The notes: generated by a model not told the origin, from the letters alone. Positions 24,828 through 36,348 are shown, numbered from the stretch's first letter. The stretch is 64,000 bases of DNA from Neorhizobium tomejilense (GCA_002968845.1 PVBG01000002.1:310001-374000); one strand, 5' to 3'. Translations and numbers: made by a program.

Positions 24828-27226
24828 GCCGGCTGCACGAGGTTCGCCATCAGCCGGAAGGCACCGGGAACGAGCTTGTCGAGCTGGTGATGCAGCACGA
24901 GGCTGGTATGGGTATGGCGGCCCTTGCCGATCGCTCCGGAGATCAGCGCGCCCTTGAGCGGCTGTTCGTTGGCATCGTGCATGGCCAGAAGCGGCTCATA
25001 GGCGTCATCCCAGCGGGAGACGAAATAGAGGCCGCGTTCCTTGTCCCATCCCTGCCAATCTTCAGGGCCAATGCTGTTCGGTCCCTTGAGCAGAACATGG
25101 TCCGGCGCAAGCACGGTGACTTCGGCGCTCGGATCGGTAACCCGCCAGCGCAGCGACGGCGAGCCTATCTCGATGCGGCGGACCGGGGTATCGTTCGGAT
25201 CCCAGCCATCGGTCGGCCGGTGATACAGGGTGACGAGATGGCCGCCTTCCTCGACGAAGCGATGCAGGCGCTCGGTGGAGGCAGCGAGATCCTTGCGGAT
25301 GCCAAAGGCGAAGATGCCGACAACGATCGTGGTGAAGCGCGACAGATCGCCGGACAACGCCTGAGCGTCGAGTTCGGTGACATCGAGGCCCATGCGGGCA
25401 AGCCACATGCCGACACGATCGGCGCCGCCGCCGACGTAGCCGATGCGTGCGCCTTCCGGCAGTTTCAGGTCGACCGACAGGATCTTTAGCGCCGCCGGGG
25501 CACGGAAACTGGTGCGGCCTATATGCCGGTAGGCGATCGGCGTGACCTGGAAGGCCGGGTGGCCGTCAATCTGCGGTTCAAGCTCGACGAGGCCAGGTTT
25601 GACCGCATCGGTCGGAGAGGCGATCCAGCCGCCGTCGGTCTTCTTCATTACCCAGCCAGCGGGTGACTTGAAGGAAACCGGCGCATTGGTGCCGGAGATA
25701 TTGGCCTTGATCGGCCATTCGGTCTGCTTCGTGCCGAGGGGTACGAGCAGCGCATCCGGCAACAGGGTCAGCGACTGGGCGGGCGTCACCGCAAACGGCT
25801 CTTCGAGATCGAACGTGCCGGAGACGGTGCGTCCGGCGATCTCGGCCGAGACTTTTACATGCGCATGGCCGTTGCTGCCGAGCGCAGACCAGGCGGGTAG
25901 ATAGAGGCCGGAGAGCGGAGCGTCCGACGCCGCGGTCAGCGCGAATATGCGGTCATTGGCGAGCGACTGAACGGAGGACGAGACGCCGGCTGGCAAAATC
26001 GGGAGAACATCGATCTTGTGGTCCGAAGCGCCTTCGCCGAGCTCGACGGTGAGTGTCGCAGCACCGCCGGGGGAGATGGCGGAGGGATCGGCATAGGCAC
26101 GCTCGAAGATCGCGGCCGCATCCAGGATCGCGGCATCGACTTCCGTCTGTTTGCGGGCGATGCGGTGGCCGTGCAGGGTCGCGAACTCTTCCGGTGCGGC
26201 GGAGGCTGCGATGTCCAGCCAGCCGGCCGCCTCGGTCAGCGCCTTGATGATCGCATCGCGGTCGGGGAACGCCACTGATGCCACTGCAATCGCGGCATCC
26301 GCAGAGCGCAGGGCTTCCGCCGCATTGGCGGGCAGGCCGGCGAATTCGGCAAGTACGGTCAGCGATGCCGGCAGGTCCTCGAGCACCGACTGCTCGGATT
26401 TCGAGCCCGTGGCGGAGAGCTTCAGGTGCAACTGCCAGTCCTTCTCCGGACGCTTCGGCCAGTGACCCATGCCCTGGGAGGCATGGTAATAACGCGACCA
26501 TTCGCCGATCCGATCATAGTCCGCGCCGGTGGCCGGATCGCGGCCCTCGGCCACAACCGTCACCGTGGTGTCCGGCGGCGGCACTTCGTCGTCATAGGTA
26601 TCGCCGCCGCCGGACCAGGCCGGCAGGTAATATTTGGCGACCTTCCAGGGCTTCAGGCCCTCGGTGAAATGTTCGGGGTAGGCATTGGGGTCGGCCGCGA
26701 GTGTGATCGCGGTCTCCGCGGCCCGGGTCATGGCCCGGTGGTGGCCATGCTGGCCGGGGACGTCGAGGAAGGTCGGGATGACGATGTCCGGACGTTCCAG
26801 GCGATAGGCGCGTACCAGGCGCTCGACCGTGCGGGCCTCGCCCCAGCGGGTGAAGGTGGCGTCGCCATCCTTGGAGAAGCCGAAATCATGGACCGGATCG
26901 GTCGGGCCGTGGCCGAGCCAGGAGACGTCGCCGTCGATTGCGCGGGCCGCCTCTTCCAGCTCGCGGGAGCGGATCACGCCGAGCGGGCCGAGACGTTCGG
27001 GGCCGAGCGCGTTCTGTCCCCCCTCGCCGCGTGTCGAGCAGGCGATGATGACGCGCATGCCGAGGCCGAGGCGGAACCAGGCGAGCATACCGTTCTGCTC
27101 GTCGTCGGGATGGGCGCCGGTGTTCATCATCGTGACCGTCGACTTCAGCCGCGAAAGCTTGCGGTGGAGCCGGACGAGCGAGGGATCGGCCATCTGCCGT
27201 TCGATGCGTTCGCGGGCGGTCAGCAT
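24824..27226 (-). CDS. Large PIG-L family deacetylase with C-terminal GATase-like region
   Basis: 800 residues. PIG-L/LmbE enzymes are zinc-dependent and remove acetyl (or similar acyl) groups from N-acetylglucosamine-type sugars. The metal motif HPDDE is at 39-43 and the partner HGHHR near 162-166. About 250 residues of deacetylase are followed by a 250-residue region of beta-rich character and a C-terminal glutamine-amidotransferase-like alpha/beta domain (GYVGGGADRVGMWLARMG, then FVEEGGHLVTLYHRP). No signal peptide is seen. GAGGAG precedes the ATG at 27226. It follows the ROK repressor by 19 bases and overlaps the DMT gene. Confidence 0.88.
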   Translation of the reverse strand: MLTARERIERQMADPSLVRLHRKLSRLKSTVTMMNTGAHPDDEQNGMLAWFRLGLGMRVIIACSTRGEGGQNALGPERLGPLGVIRSRELEEAARAIDGDVSWLGHGPTDPVHDFGFSKDGDATFTRWGEARTVERLVRAYRLERPDIVIPTFLDVPGQHGHHRAMTRAAETAITLAADPNAYPEHFTEGLKPWKVAKYYLPAWSGGGDTYDDEVPPPDTTVTVVAEGRDPATGADYDRIGEWSRYYHASQGMGHWPKRPEKDWQLHLKLSATGSKSEQSVLEDLPASLTVLAEFAGLPANAAEALRSADAAIAVASVAFPDRDAIIKALTEAAGWLDIAASAAPEEFATLHGHRIARKQTEVDAAILDAAAIFERAYADPSAISPGGAATLTVELGEGASDHKIDVLPILPAGVSSSVQSLANDRIFALTAASDAPLSGLYLPAWSALGSNGHAHVKVSAEIAGRTVSGTFDLEEPFAVTPAQSLTLLPDALLVPLGTKQTEWPIKANISGTNAPVSFKSPAGWVMKKTDGGWIASPTDAVKPGLVELEPQIDGHPAFQVTPIAYRHIGRTSFRAPAALKILSVDLKLPEGARIGYVGGGADRVGMWLARMGLDVTELDAQALSGDLSRFTTIVVGIFAFGIRKDLAASTERLHRFVEEGGHLVTLYHRPTDGWDPNDTPVRRIEIGSPSLRWRVTDPSAEVTVLAPDHVLLKGPNSIGPEDWQGWDKERGLYFVSRWDDAYEPLLAMHDANEQPLKGALISGAIGKGRHTHTSLVLHHQLDKLVPGAFRLMANLVQPA

Positions 27227-27245
27227 GAAAACTCTCCTCAATATG

Positions 27246-28472
27246 TCATGCGGGAATATCGGCAAGCGCGGCAAGCGAGGTTTCCAGCTTGGGCGTCACC
27301 ATGTCGAAAAGCGGTAGGGCGGCTGCGCCGAGCGCGGCCGTCAATTGGCCCGTCTGGCCGCGCAGCACGCGGGGAAGGTCGCGTTGCCTGCGGCTCGCGA
27401 CCGATGTCGGCAGGTTGCCCATGCGGGCGACGATGTCCTCGATGATCGCATCCGGCAGCGCACCGCCGAGAATGACGGTTTGCGGATCGAGGATGTTTTC
27501 GAGCATGGCGACCATCGGGCCGAGATAAGTCGCCGCCTCGTCGATCCATTCCTCGACGACGGGGTGGTGATCCGCGTGCAGCGTCTCGAGATCGGAAAAC
27601 TCGGTGTCGGAAATACCGACGCAGCTCAGCTTTTCCTTCAATACATAGGCCGACACGTAGCCTTCCAGGCAGCCGAGCTGGCCGCAGGAGGGGCAGGGCC
27701 TGCCCTTCGGCACGACGGTGACATGGCCGATTTCGCCGGCATTGCCGAAGGCGCCGCGATAAGGTGCGCCGTCCTGGATGATGCCGAGGCCGATGCCAAC
27801 ACCGAAATAGATCATGCAGAAATTGGAGATCGCCAGGCCCGCGCCGAACAGCCGCTCACCGACGGCCGCCGCCGTCGCGTCGTTTTCGACGATCACCGCA
27901 TGGCCGCAGGCTTCGCTGAGCGCCTGGGCGGCGTCGAGCCCTGCCCAGCCCGGCAGCGTCGTCGGGCCGACCGAGGTCATGCCGTCGATTTCGAAAGGAC
28001 CGGGCATGACGACGCCGGTGCCGAGCAGCTTTGCGCCGACCAGTTCCGTGACCGCAGCAAGCTCGGCTGCGAATGCAGGGAGGATATGCCCCGGAGTCGT
28101 GTCCTTCAGCGGCGTGATGCGCTTTGCCCGCAGCCCGCCGGAGAGATCGAGCGCCACCGTCACCATATGGTCGGCGGCGATCTCGACGCCGATGGTGGCG
28201 CCGCCTTCGGGATTGACCGCGAACTGGATCGGCGGCTGGCCGCGGCCGGATTTCAGCCGGCCCATTTCCATCAGCAGCCCCTCGCCCGCCAGATCGTCGA
28301 CGATGTTGGCAACGGCCTGGGGCGTCAGATGGGTGAGCTTGGCGATATGGGCGCGTCCGAGCGAACCGTGACGGCGCACCACATCCAGCACGACGCGACG
28401 GTTGTGTTCGCGGCTGCGTTCAGGGTTCTTGCCGATAGCCACCGGGTGTGTGCCGATCGTGTGTATGGTCAT
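27246..28472 (-). CDS. ROK family transcriptional repressor
   Basis: 408 residues (ATG at 28472; a further in-frame ATG at 28526 is possible). N-terminal winged helix at about 17-75 (NRRVVLDVVRRHGSLGRAHI, recognition helix near THLTPQAVANIV) and C-terminal ROK sugar-kinase-like domain, including the zinc motif CPSCGQLGCLEGY. Such NagC/XylR/Mlc relatives bind a sugar or sugar phosphate and leave the operator. It heads the minus-strand operon with the PIG-L and DMT genes and faces the ABC importer operon, so it probably controls both. Confidence 0.9.
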   Translation of the reverse strand: MTIHTIGTHPVAIGKNPERSREHNRRVVLDVVRRHGSLGRAHIAKLTHLTPQAVANIVDDLAGEGLLMEMGRLKSGRGQPPIQFAVNPEGGATIGVEIAADHMVTVALDLSGGLRAKRITPLKDTTPGHILPAFAAELAAVTELVGAKLLGTGVVMPGPFEIDGMTSVGPTTLPGWAGLDAAQALSEACGHAVIVENDATAAAVGERLFGAGLAISNFCMIYFGVGIGLGIIQDGAPYRGAFGNAGEIGHVTVVPKGRPCPSCGQLGCLEGYVSAYVLKEKLSCVGISDTEFSDLETLHADHHPVVEEWIDEAATYLGPMVAMLENILDPQTVILGGALPDAIIEDIVARMGNLPTSVASRRQRDLPRVLRGQTGQLTAALGAAALPLFDMVTPKLETSLAALADIPA

Positions 28473-28530
28473 TTCGCCCACCTTCGGTTGGCAGAATTCA
28501 TAACGCCGGGAAACCGCATCCGGCAATAGA

Positions 28531-28548
28531 ATAATTCAAGTAAATTAT
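28531..28548. promoter_or_regulatory. AT-rich dyad, candidate ROK operator
   Basis: ATAATTCAAGTAAATTAT is a dyad with 6-base arms in the 261-base gap between the divergent ROK and ABC operons. NagC/Mlc-type repressors bind AT-rich dyads of this size. It is the only AT-rich stretch in the gap. A TTGACA lies at 28553-28558, but I see no matching -10. Confidence 0.4.
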
Positions 28549-28733
28549 CTTATTGACAAAAGACCTCACTCAGGAAACCGTAAGGGTAGGGCTGGGGCAA
28601 AGCGCCGCAGCACGTCAAAGGGAGGCTCGCCTCCCAGAAACCAATAAACGCGTCGGGCTGCAGGTCGCATCCGAATGCAGGGAACAATCAGACCCCAAGA
28701 CCGGAGCACCCGGCGGGGCAAATGGAGGCTCAC

Positions 28734-29987
28734 ATGCGCAAGGCAACTTTGTTCGCCGGTCTCGTCGCCGGTTTCAGCACATTCGCATTCAATGCCGCGC
28801 AGGCGGTCGAAATCGAATACTGGCAGTATGTCTTCGACACGCGTGTGAAGGCGATGGACCAGCTCATTACCGAGTTCCAGAAGGCCAATCCGGGCATCAC
28901 GGTCAAGCAGGTCACCTTCCCCTATGCCGACTACCAGACGCGCGTGATCGCCGCCAACATGGCCGGCAACGGTCCCGACGTGATGCAGCTGTTCTACGGC
29001 TGGCTCGACAAGTTCGTCGCCGGCGGCCTTCTCGCCCCGCTGCCGAAGGATGCCTTCCCGCATGCCAAGATCGAAAGCGACTTCTTCCCGATCGTCAAGG
29101 CAATGAAGCGTGGCGACGATTATTACGGCCTGCCGACCGCCGTGCGCTCGCTCGCCCTGTTCTACAACAAGAAGCTCTTCACCGAGGCCGGCCTCGACCC
29201 GAACAGCCCGCCGAAGACGCTCGACGAATATGTCGCCGCCGCGCAGAAGATCGCCAAGCGCGACGCTTCGGGAAACCTCCTCGTCGAAGGTTCGACGCTC
29301 GACATGGGCGGCCAGGACCACCAGTGGTGGCGTGAGGTGCTGATCCGCCAGTTCGGCGGCGTTCCCTATACCGACAACGACCAGAAGGTCGCCTATAACA
29401 GCGAAGCGGGCGTCAAGGCCCTGAAGTTCTACACCAGCCTGCAGCTCGAAAAGAAGATCGGCGCGGCCGGCTTCATGGACGAGGGCCAGGCGGCGTTCCG
29501 CGGCGGCAAAGCCGGCATGACCATCGACGGCACCTTCCGCCTCGGCGCCTTCAAGAGCATCAAGGACTTCGAATGGGGCGTCACCGAACTGCCGGCCAAT
29601 GCTCAAGGCGTGCGCTCCAACTATGCCAGCTATTTCGCCAACGGCATCAGCGCCAAGGCGAAGGGCGAGGAACTCGAAGCGTCCAAGAAGTTCCTGGCCT
29701 ACATCACCTCTCCGGCCGCCATGGACATCTGGCTGAAGACCGTCGGCGAACTGCCGGCGCTGCGCTCCGCGGCGCTGACGGAAGCCAACCTGAAGGACCC
29801 GATCTACGCACCGTTCCTGAAGGGCCTGGAATACGCACACACCACGCTGTTCATGGATGAGCAGGCCCAGCGCCAGAACGCCATCGACATGACAAACCGC
29901 GTGCTGCTGCAGGGTCAGTCCGTCGAGGACTCGATCAAGCAGGCGGCCGCAGCCGAGCAGGAAATCATCGACGCGGCCAAGCCGTAA
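28734..29987 (+). CDS. ABC transporter sugar-binding protein (family 1)
   Basis: 417 residues with a Sec signal peptide (ATLFAGLVAGFSTFAFNAAQA) and the fold of family 1 solute-binding proteins such as UgpB and MalE. The mature part starts VEIEYWQYVFDTRVKAMDQL. TMDQLITEFQ-like and GKAGMTIDGTFRLGAF stretches are typical of carbohydrate binders. ATG at 28734 follows GGAGG by five bases. First gene of the importer operon. The ligand is not evident; the operon's deacetylase, lyase and sugar kinase point to a modified amino sugar or glycoside. Confidence 0.92.
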   Translation: MRKATLFAGLVAGFSTFAFNAAQAVEIEYWQYVFDTRVKAMDQLITEFQKANPGITVKQVTFPYADYQTRVIAANMAGNGPDVMQLFYGWLDKFVAGGLLAPLPKDAFPHAKIESDFFPIVKAMKRGDDYYGLPTAVRSLALFYNKKLFTEAGLDPNSPPKTLDEYVAAAQKIAKRDASGNLLVEGSTLDMGGQDHQWWREVLIRQFGGVPYTDNDQKVAYNSEAGVKALKFYTSLQLEKKIGAAGFMDEGQAAFRGGKAGMTIDGTFRLGAFKSIKDFEWGVTELPANAQGVRSNYASYFANGISAKAKGEELEASKKFLAYITSPAAMDIWLKTVGELPALRSAALTEANLKDPIYAPFLKGLEYAHTTLFMDEQAQRQNAIDMTNRVLLQGQSVEDSIKQAAAAEQEIIDAAKP

Positions 29988-30002
29988 GGTCCGGAGCCGG
30001 TC

Positions 30003-30956
30003 ATGGCAGCGATTGAACAGCAGGGGGCGGCGTCCGGCCGCCCCGGCGGATCCCCAGGGACATCCTTTGGCGACCGCTTTTCCATGCGGACGCGACGCCT
30101 CGTCTGGGTCTGGAGTTTCCTTGCCCTGCCGATCCTCTTCTACGCGATCATCCGCTTCTATCCGACGTTCCAGGCCTTCTATCTGTCGTTTACCAACTGG
30201 GACCTGCTGCGGCCGGCGAAATTCATCGGGTTCGCCAACTATATCAAGCTCTTCAAGGACCCGCAGTTCTGGAAGGTGTTCAAGAACACGTTCACCTACC
30301 TGATCGTCGGCACGCCGATCAGCTTGGTCGTCGCCTTCACGATCGCCTTCTTCCTCGATCGCGTCCGCTTCATGCACAGTTTCATCCGGGCGCTGTATTT
30401 CCTGCCGTTCCTGACCACGGCTGCGGCGATGGCCTGGGTCTGGCGCTGGTTCTACCAGCCGCCGCCGATCGGCATCATCAACGACGTGTTCGGCATGCTC
30501 GGCATTCCGCAGCAGCCGTTCATCCGCTCGACCGACCAGGCACTGTTCTCGATCATGGTGACTGCGATCTGGGCGGGCCTCGGCTTCCAGATCATCATCT
30601 TCATGGCGGGCCTGCGCGCCATTCCGGGCACGTTCTACGAAGCGGCGCGCATCGACGGGCTCGGCGAATGGGCGATTCTCCGCAAGATCACGCTGCCGCT
30701 CCTCAAACCCACCACCGTCTTCCTCGTGGTGTTCTCCTCGATCGGCTTCCTGCGCATCTTCGACCAGGTCTACAACATGACCACCAACGATCCCGGCGGA
30801 CCGCTCGGATCGACCAAGCCGCTGGTTCTGATGATCTACCAGACCGCCTTCAACTCCTATGCGATGGGTTACGCGGCTGCGCAGACGGTGGTGCTGTTCA
30901 CCATCCTGCTGATCGTATCGCTGCTGCAGCTCTGGATCCTGAGGGAAAAGAAATGA
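30003..30956 (+). CDS. ABC sugar transporter permease (MalF/UgpA type)
   Basis: 317 residues, six membrane helices. The inner-membrane half-channel partner of the next gene. The EAA loop that contacts the ATPase is seen as EAARIDGLGEWAILRKITLPLL near 210-231 (shown only as a motif, key residues E-A-A-x(3)-G-x(9)-I-x-L-P). The N-terminal 30 residues are polar and glycine/proline-rich. It starts 15 bases after the binding protein and its stop overlaps the next permease start by four bases. Confidence 0.93.
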   Translation: MAAIEQQGAASGRPGGSPGTSFGDRFSMRTRRLVWVWSFLALPILFYAIIRFYPTFQAFYLSFTNWDLLRPAKFIGFANYIKLFKDPQFWKVFKNTFTYLIVGTPISLVVAFTIAFFLDRVRFMHSFIRALYFLPFLTTAAAMAWVWRWFYQPPPIGIINDVFGMLGIPQQPFIRSTDQALFSIMVTAIWAGLGFQIIIFMAGLRAIPGTFYEAARIDGLGEWAILRKITLPLLKPTTVFLVVFSSIGFLRIFDQVYNMTTNDPGGPLGSTKPLVLMIYQTAFNSYAMGYAAAQTVVLFTILLIVSLLQLWILREKK

Positions 30957-31795
30957 GCGAAGCCACTCGCCTCAGCCACGGCAAGGTTCGCCCCGGCCTG
31001 ATCGTCACCTGGACGGTGCTGTTCATAGGCGGTCTGATCATGGTCTCGCCGCTCGCCTTCATGTTCTCGACATCGCTGAAGACGGCCGACCAGATCTACG
31101 ACCTGCGCCTCATTCCCGCGGCGCCGACGCTTGCGAACTATATCGCGGTGCTCGCCGACGGGCGGTTCATGCGCTGGTTCTTCAACTCGACGCTGATCGC
31201 GGTCATCGTCACCGTGTCGAACTGCTTCTTCGACAGTCTTGTCGGCTATACGCTTGCCAAGTTCGAGTTCCGCGGCCGTTATTTCATCTTCCTCGCAATC
31301 CTCTCAACGCTGATGATCCCGACCGAGATGCTGGTCATCCCGTGGTACCTGATGTCGAGCCAACTCGGCTGGCTGGACAGCTACTGGGGCATCATGTTTC
31401 CCGGCATGATGACGGCCTTCGGCACCTTCCTGATGAAGCAGTTCTTCGAAACCGTGCCGAACGACTTCATCGAGGCGGCGCGCGTCGACGGGCTCAACGA
31501 ATTCCAGATCTGGTGGAAAGTGGCGCTGCCGCTGGTGACGCCGGCGCTTTCGGCGCTCGCGATCTTCACCTTCCTCGGCAACTGGACGGCGTTCTTCTGG
31601 CCGCTGATCGTCACCACCAGCAAGGAACTCTATACGCTGCCGGTCGGGCTTTCGAGCTTCGCGGTCGAGCAGTCCATCCAGTGGGAAATGATCATGACGG
31701 GGGCTGCGATCGCCACCCTTCCCACCCTTCTCGTCTTCCTCGTCCTGCAGCGCTACATCGTCCGCGGTGTGATGCTGGCGGGCCTAAAGGGATAA
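30953..31795 (+). CDS. ABC sugar transporter permease (MalG/UgpE type)
   Basis: 280 residues, six membrane helices beginning WTVLFIGGLIMVSPLAFMFS. The EAA loop reads EAARVDGLNEF..WW..ALPL near 179-200. The start at 30953 overlaps the previous stop (ATGA), and the longer open frame before it is a shadow of the first permease. It completes the channel with the preceding gene; the ATPase is two genes further on, after the lyase gene. Confidence 0.93.
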   Translation: MSEATRLSHGKVRPGLIVTWTVLFIGGLIMVSPLAFMFSTSLKTADQIYDLRLIPAAPTLANYIAVLADGRFMRWFFNSTLIAVIVTVSNCFFDSLVGYTLAKFEFRGRYFIFLAILSTLMIPTEMLVIPWYLMSSQLGWLDSYWGIMFPGMMTAFGTFLMKQFFETVPNDFIEAARVDGLNEFQIWWKVALPLVTPALSALAIFTFLGNWTAFFWPLIVTTSKELYTLPVGLSSFAVEQSIQWEMIMTGAAIATLPTLLVFLVLQRYIVRGVMLAGLKG

Positions 31796-31810
31796 TGCAA
31801 GGATAAAACC

Positions 31811-33324
31811 ATGGCGGACATCAACCCGCGCCTTTCCGACACCAGCACGTTCCCCGATCCGGTCTACAAGGAAACCGTGCTCCGGCCGCTCTTCGACGGC
31901 GCCAAGAGCCATCACGTAGATGGGTTCCGCAGGATCGACCGCGCGCATCTCGTCATGCTGGTCGAGACCGGCATTCTCGACGAGGAGATCGCCGGAAAGA
32001 TCGCCGGCGCGTTGGAGGCGATCGACACGGAAATCGATCCCTCGACTCTCGTCTATACCGGCGAGGTCGAAGACTTCTTCTTCCTGATCGAGAAGGAGCT
32101 GAAGGCTCGCATCGGCGTCGATATCGCCGGGCGCCTGCATACCGCCCGGTCGCGCAACGACATCGACCACACGCTCTTCAAGCTCGGCCTGAAGGACAAG
32201 ATCGATGCGCTGATGGGCAAGGCCCGCAAACTGCTCGCCGCGATGGTCGATGCCGCCGAGCGCGAGAAGGCGACGCTGATCGTTGCCTATACCCACGGCC
32301 AGCCGGCCCAGCCGACGACGTTCGGGCACTATCTCTCGGCGGCGATCGAAGTGCTTGTCCGCGACATCGAGCGTTTCGCCGAGGCTCGAAAAATCGTCGA
32401 CCTGTCGCCGATGGGGGCTGCCGCGATCACCACGTCCGGTTTCCCGATCGACCGCGCCAGGGTCGCCGAGCTGCTCGGTTTTTCCGCGCCGCTGCGCAAT
32501 TCCTATTCCTGCATCGCCGCGGTCGACTATACGACGTCCACCTACTCGGCGATCGAGCTGATGTTCCTGCATCTCGGCCGCCTGATCCAGGACTTCCAGT
32601 TCTGGACGAGCTTCGAAGTCGGGCAGATCTACGTACCGAACGCGCTGGTTCAGATCTCCTCGATCATGCCGCAGAAGCGCAATCCGGTGCCAATCGAACA
32701 CCTGCGCCATCTCGCCAGCCAGACGATGGGCCGGGCCCGCACCGTGCTCGACGTGATGCACAACACGCCGTTCACCGACATGAACGACAGCGAGGGCGAA
32801 ACGCAAGGGATGGGCTACGAGGCCTTCGCCTCGGCCGGCCGCGTGCTCGATCTGCTTGCGGCGTTGATCGCCCAGATCAGCATCGATCCGGAGCGCGTCG
32901 ACCAGAATATCCGCCGGTCCTGCATTACCATTACCGAACTTGCCGACTCGCTGGTGCGCATCGAGGGGCTTTCGTTCCGCGAGGCGCATGAGATTGCCGC
33001 TGCAACGGCAAAGAGCGTCGTCGCAGCCAAGGGCGATCTGCCGAATGACGGCTACGAGCCATTCCTCAAGGCCTTCGAACATTCGGCCGGCCGCAAGCCT
33101 TCCATCGATCTCCAGAAGTTCAAGGAGATCGTTTCGCCCGAACATTTCGTCGCCGTGCGCGCCCGTTTCGGCGGTCCTGCCCCTGAGCCGATGCAGGCCG
33201 CAATCGCTGCCTATCGCGACAAGCTGGCCGCCTTCGAAGCCGAAGCCAAGAAGGCTGCGGACCATGAGGCGAAGGCAGCCACTGAGCTGAACCAGAAATT
33301 CACCGCCCTGACGGGAGCCCGCTG

Positions 33325-33325
<1 letters not shown>
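31811..33325 (+). CDS. Argininosuccinate lyase-like enzyme (fumarase/aspartase superfamily)
   Basis: 504 residues, cytoplasmic. Members of this superfamily remove fumarate from a C-N or C-O bond. The signature [10 protein letters not shown] is near 281-290, [15 protein letters not shown] near 161-175, and HTARSRND near 111-118. Against true ArgH, the residue after RSRND is I instead of Q, the usual D after QKRNP is V, and the N-terminus differs, so the substrate may not be argininosuccinate. Relatives outside arginine synthesis (for example EDDS lyase) split other N-succinyl compounds. It sits inside a sugar ABC operon, 15 bases after a permease and overlapping the ATPase start by one base. 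Confidence 0.85.
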
Positions 33326-34361
<1,036 letters not shown>

Positions 34362-34365
<4 letters not shown>

Positions 34366-35261
34366 TGACGCATGCAGAGAAAAGATCCGCGGTGCTCAGC
34401 ATCGGGCGGATCTATTGCGACCTGATTTTCACGGGCCTCGGCCACCTGCCGGTGCTCGGGCGCGAGATTTATGCCAGCGGCATGGAGATCGCGGCTGGCG
34501 GCGGCGCCTTCATCGCGGCCGCCCACCTTGCCCATGCCGGCCGCAAGGTAGCGCTTGCCGCCCGACTCGGCACGGATTCGCTGTCATCAGGCGTCGAGGA
34601 GCAGATCCGCGACAGCGGCGTCGACCTGCGTTTCGTCGAACATGCGCAAGATGCCGGACCGCAGGTGACGGTCGCGGCCGTCGTCGGCCAGGACCGCGCC
34701 TTTCTCACCCGCCGCGCCGGCCCTGCCCTGCCCGCCACGCTCGACGCCGCGCTCGACTGGGACGAAGCCCGCCACCTGCACATCGCCGAATATGCGACGC
34801 TGCACGAGATTCCGGACCTCGTTTCCCGCGCCAAGGAAAAGGGCCTGACCGTTTCGCTGGATCCGAGCTGGGACGCGACGCTGATCTATGACCGTGGCCT
34901 GCTGCGGGCCTGCGAGGGCGTCGATCTCTTCCTTCCCAACCTGGAAGAGGCGGAAGCGATCACCGGTTCGGCCGATCCGGACGCCGCGCTCGCCAAGCTG
35001 TCGCCGGCCTTTCCGCTGGTCCTCCTAAAGGGCGGAGCCAAGGGCGCCTGGGCGATGTCCAACGGCCGGATGCTGCATGCGCCAGCCGAGACCGTGCCGG
35101 TGATCGACACGACCGGCGCCGGCGATGCCTTCAATGCCGGCTTCATCGATGCCTGGCTGAACGAGGCATCGGATGAAGCCTGCCTCAAGGCAGGCATCCG
35201 GTTCGGCAGCCGCGCCGTCCAGGCCGCCGGCGGCGCCAAGCTGCTCGCGAGCGGCGATTAG
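34362..35261 (+). CDS. PfkB family carbohydrate kinase
   Basis: 299 residues, ribokinase fold. Phosphorylates a sugar or nucleoside with ATP. The C-terminal signature [13 protein letters not shown] is near 248-260 with the catalytic Asp in GAGD, and the N-terminal GG pair is in [17 protein letters not shown] near 45-61. Substrate not evident. ATG at 34362 overlaps the ATPase stop. Last gene of the plus-strand operon; being a kinase in the importer operon, it probably traps the imported or partly processed sugar. Confidence 0.9.
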
Positions 35262-35304
35262 CAATTCCAGGAAAAATCTGGAGCGGTTTTCCGTCCGGAA
35301 TTGC
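35261..35304. repeat. Intergenic hairpin repeat between convergent operons
   Basis: GCAATTCC at 35261-35268 pairs with GGAATTGC at 35297-35304, and inside it GGAAAA pairs with TTTTCC. It sits between the PfkB kinase stop and the end of the opposing ATPase gene. The core GGAGCGGTTTTCCG is of a type often repeated between genes in Agrobacterium/Rhizobium. It may end both transcripts, although T-runs are short. Confidence 0.55.
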
Positions 35305-35320
35305 GAATGAATGAAGCCCT

Positions 35321-36322
35321 TCAGGCGATCGCGCGGTCGTTGGCGTCGAACCGGTGCAGGCTCGCCCTGTCCGGCGTCGCGAACACCACGTCGTCGGGCG
35401 CATAGGCATGTTCGCCGAACAGGCGGACGGTTAGAAGGCCGGTCGCCTCCGTTTCCAGGTAGACGATCGTGTCGGCGCCGAGATGCTCGACATGGATGAC
35501 CTTGCCCTTCCAGTCGCCACTTTCGCGGGAGAGGGCAATGTGTTCGGGGCGGACGCCGATCGTCTTGGCGCCCGTTTGGCCGAGCTTTTCGGCAGGGATG
35601 AAATTCATCTGCGGCGAGCCGATGAAACCTGCGACGAAGACGTTAGCCGGCTTGTTGTAAAGCTCCATCGGCGAGCCGATCTGCTCGATCGCGCCGGCAT
35701 TCAGCACGACGATCTTGTCGGCGAGCGTCATCGCCTCGACCTGGTCGTGGGTGACGTAGATCATCGTCGCCTTCAGCCGCCGGTGCAGGCCGGCGATCTC
35801 CAGGCGGGTCTGGACGCGCAAAGCCGCATCGAGGTTCGAGAGCGGTTCGTCGAACAGGAAGAGTTTCGGTTCGCGCACGATGGCGCGGCCGATCGCGACG
35901 CGCTGGCGCTGGCCGCCGGAAAGTTCCGCCGGGCGGCGGGCGAGATAGGGGTCAAGCGACAGCATGCCGGACGCCTTGGCGACGCGGGTGTCGATTTCGG
36001 CCTTTTCGGTGCCGGCCTGTTTGAGGCCGAGACCCATATTGTCCTTGACCGTCAGGTGCGGATAAAGCGCGTAGGACTGGAAGACCATGGCGATGCCGCG
36101 CTTGGCAGGCGGTGTGTTGATCACTTCCGCACCGTCGATCCTGACGCTGCCGCTGGTCGCATCCTCAAGGCCGGCGATGACCCTGAGCAGCGTGGACTTG
36201 CCGCAGCCGGAGGGACCGACGAAGATCACGAACTCGCCGTCCTGGACCTCGAGATCGATGCCCTTCAGTACCTCGTGAGGACCGAAGGCCTTGCGGATGG
36301 ATTTCAGTTGAAGCGAACCCAA
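35321..36322 (-). CDS. ugpC: ABC transporter ATP-binding protein (UgpC/MalK type)
   Basis: 333 residues. Walker [10 protein letters not shown] at 37-45, signature [15 protein letters not shown], Walker [15 protein letters not shown]-loop THDQVEAM, and a C-terminal regulatory domain. Slightly shorter than the copy at 33.3 kb. It is the last gene of the minus-strand operon that starts with murQ, so it should drive the importer formed by the binding protein and permeases at 37.6-40.9 kb. It starts 26 bases after the Gfo/Idh gene. Confidence 0.93.
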   Translation of the reverse strand: MGSLQLKSIRKAFGPHEVLKGIDLEVQDGEFVIFVGPSGCGKSTLLRVIAGLEDATSGSVRIDGAEVINTPPAKRGIAMVFQSYALYPHLTVKDNMGLGLKQAGTEKAEIDTRVAKASGMLSLDPYLARRPAELSGGQRQRVAIGRAIVREPKLFLFDEPLSNLDAALRVQTRLEIAGLHRRLKATMIYVTHDQVEAMTLADKIVVLNAGAIEQIGSPMELYNKPANVFVAGFIGSPQMNFIPAEKLGQTGAKTIGVRPEHIALSRESGDWKGKVIHVEHLGADTIVYLETEATGLLTVRLFGEHAYAPDDVVFATPDRASLHRFDANDRAIA

Positions 36323-36348
36323 GGGCGTTTTCCTTACAAACCGGACTT

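Noticed and set aside
28553..28580. TTGACA as a promoter for the ABC importer operon
   Set aside because: No acceptable -10 is present 16-18 bases downstream.
28566..30377. 603-codon minus-strand frame over the sugar-binding protein
   Set aside because: Antisense to a gene with a signal peptide and family motifs.
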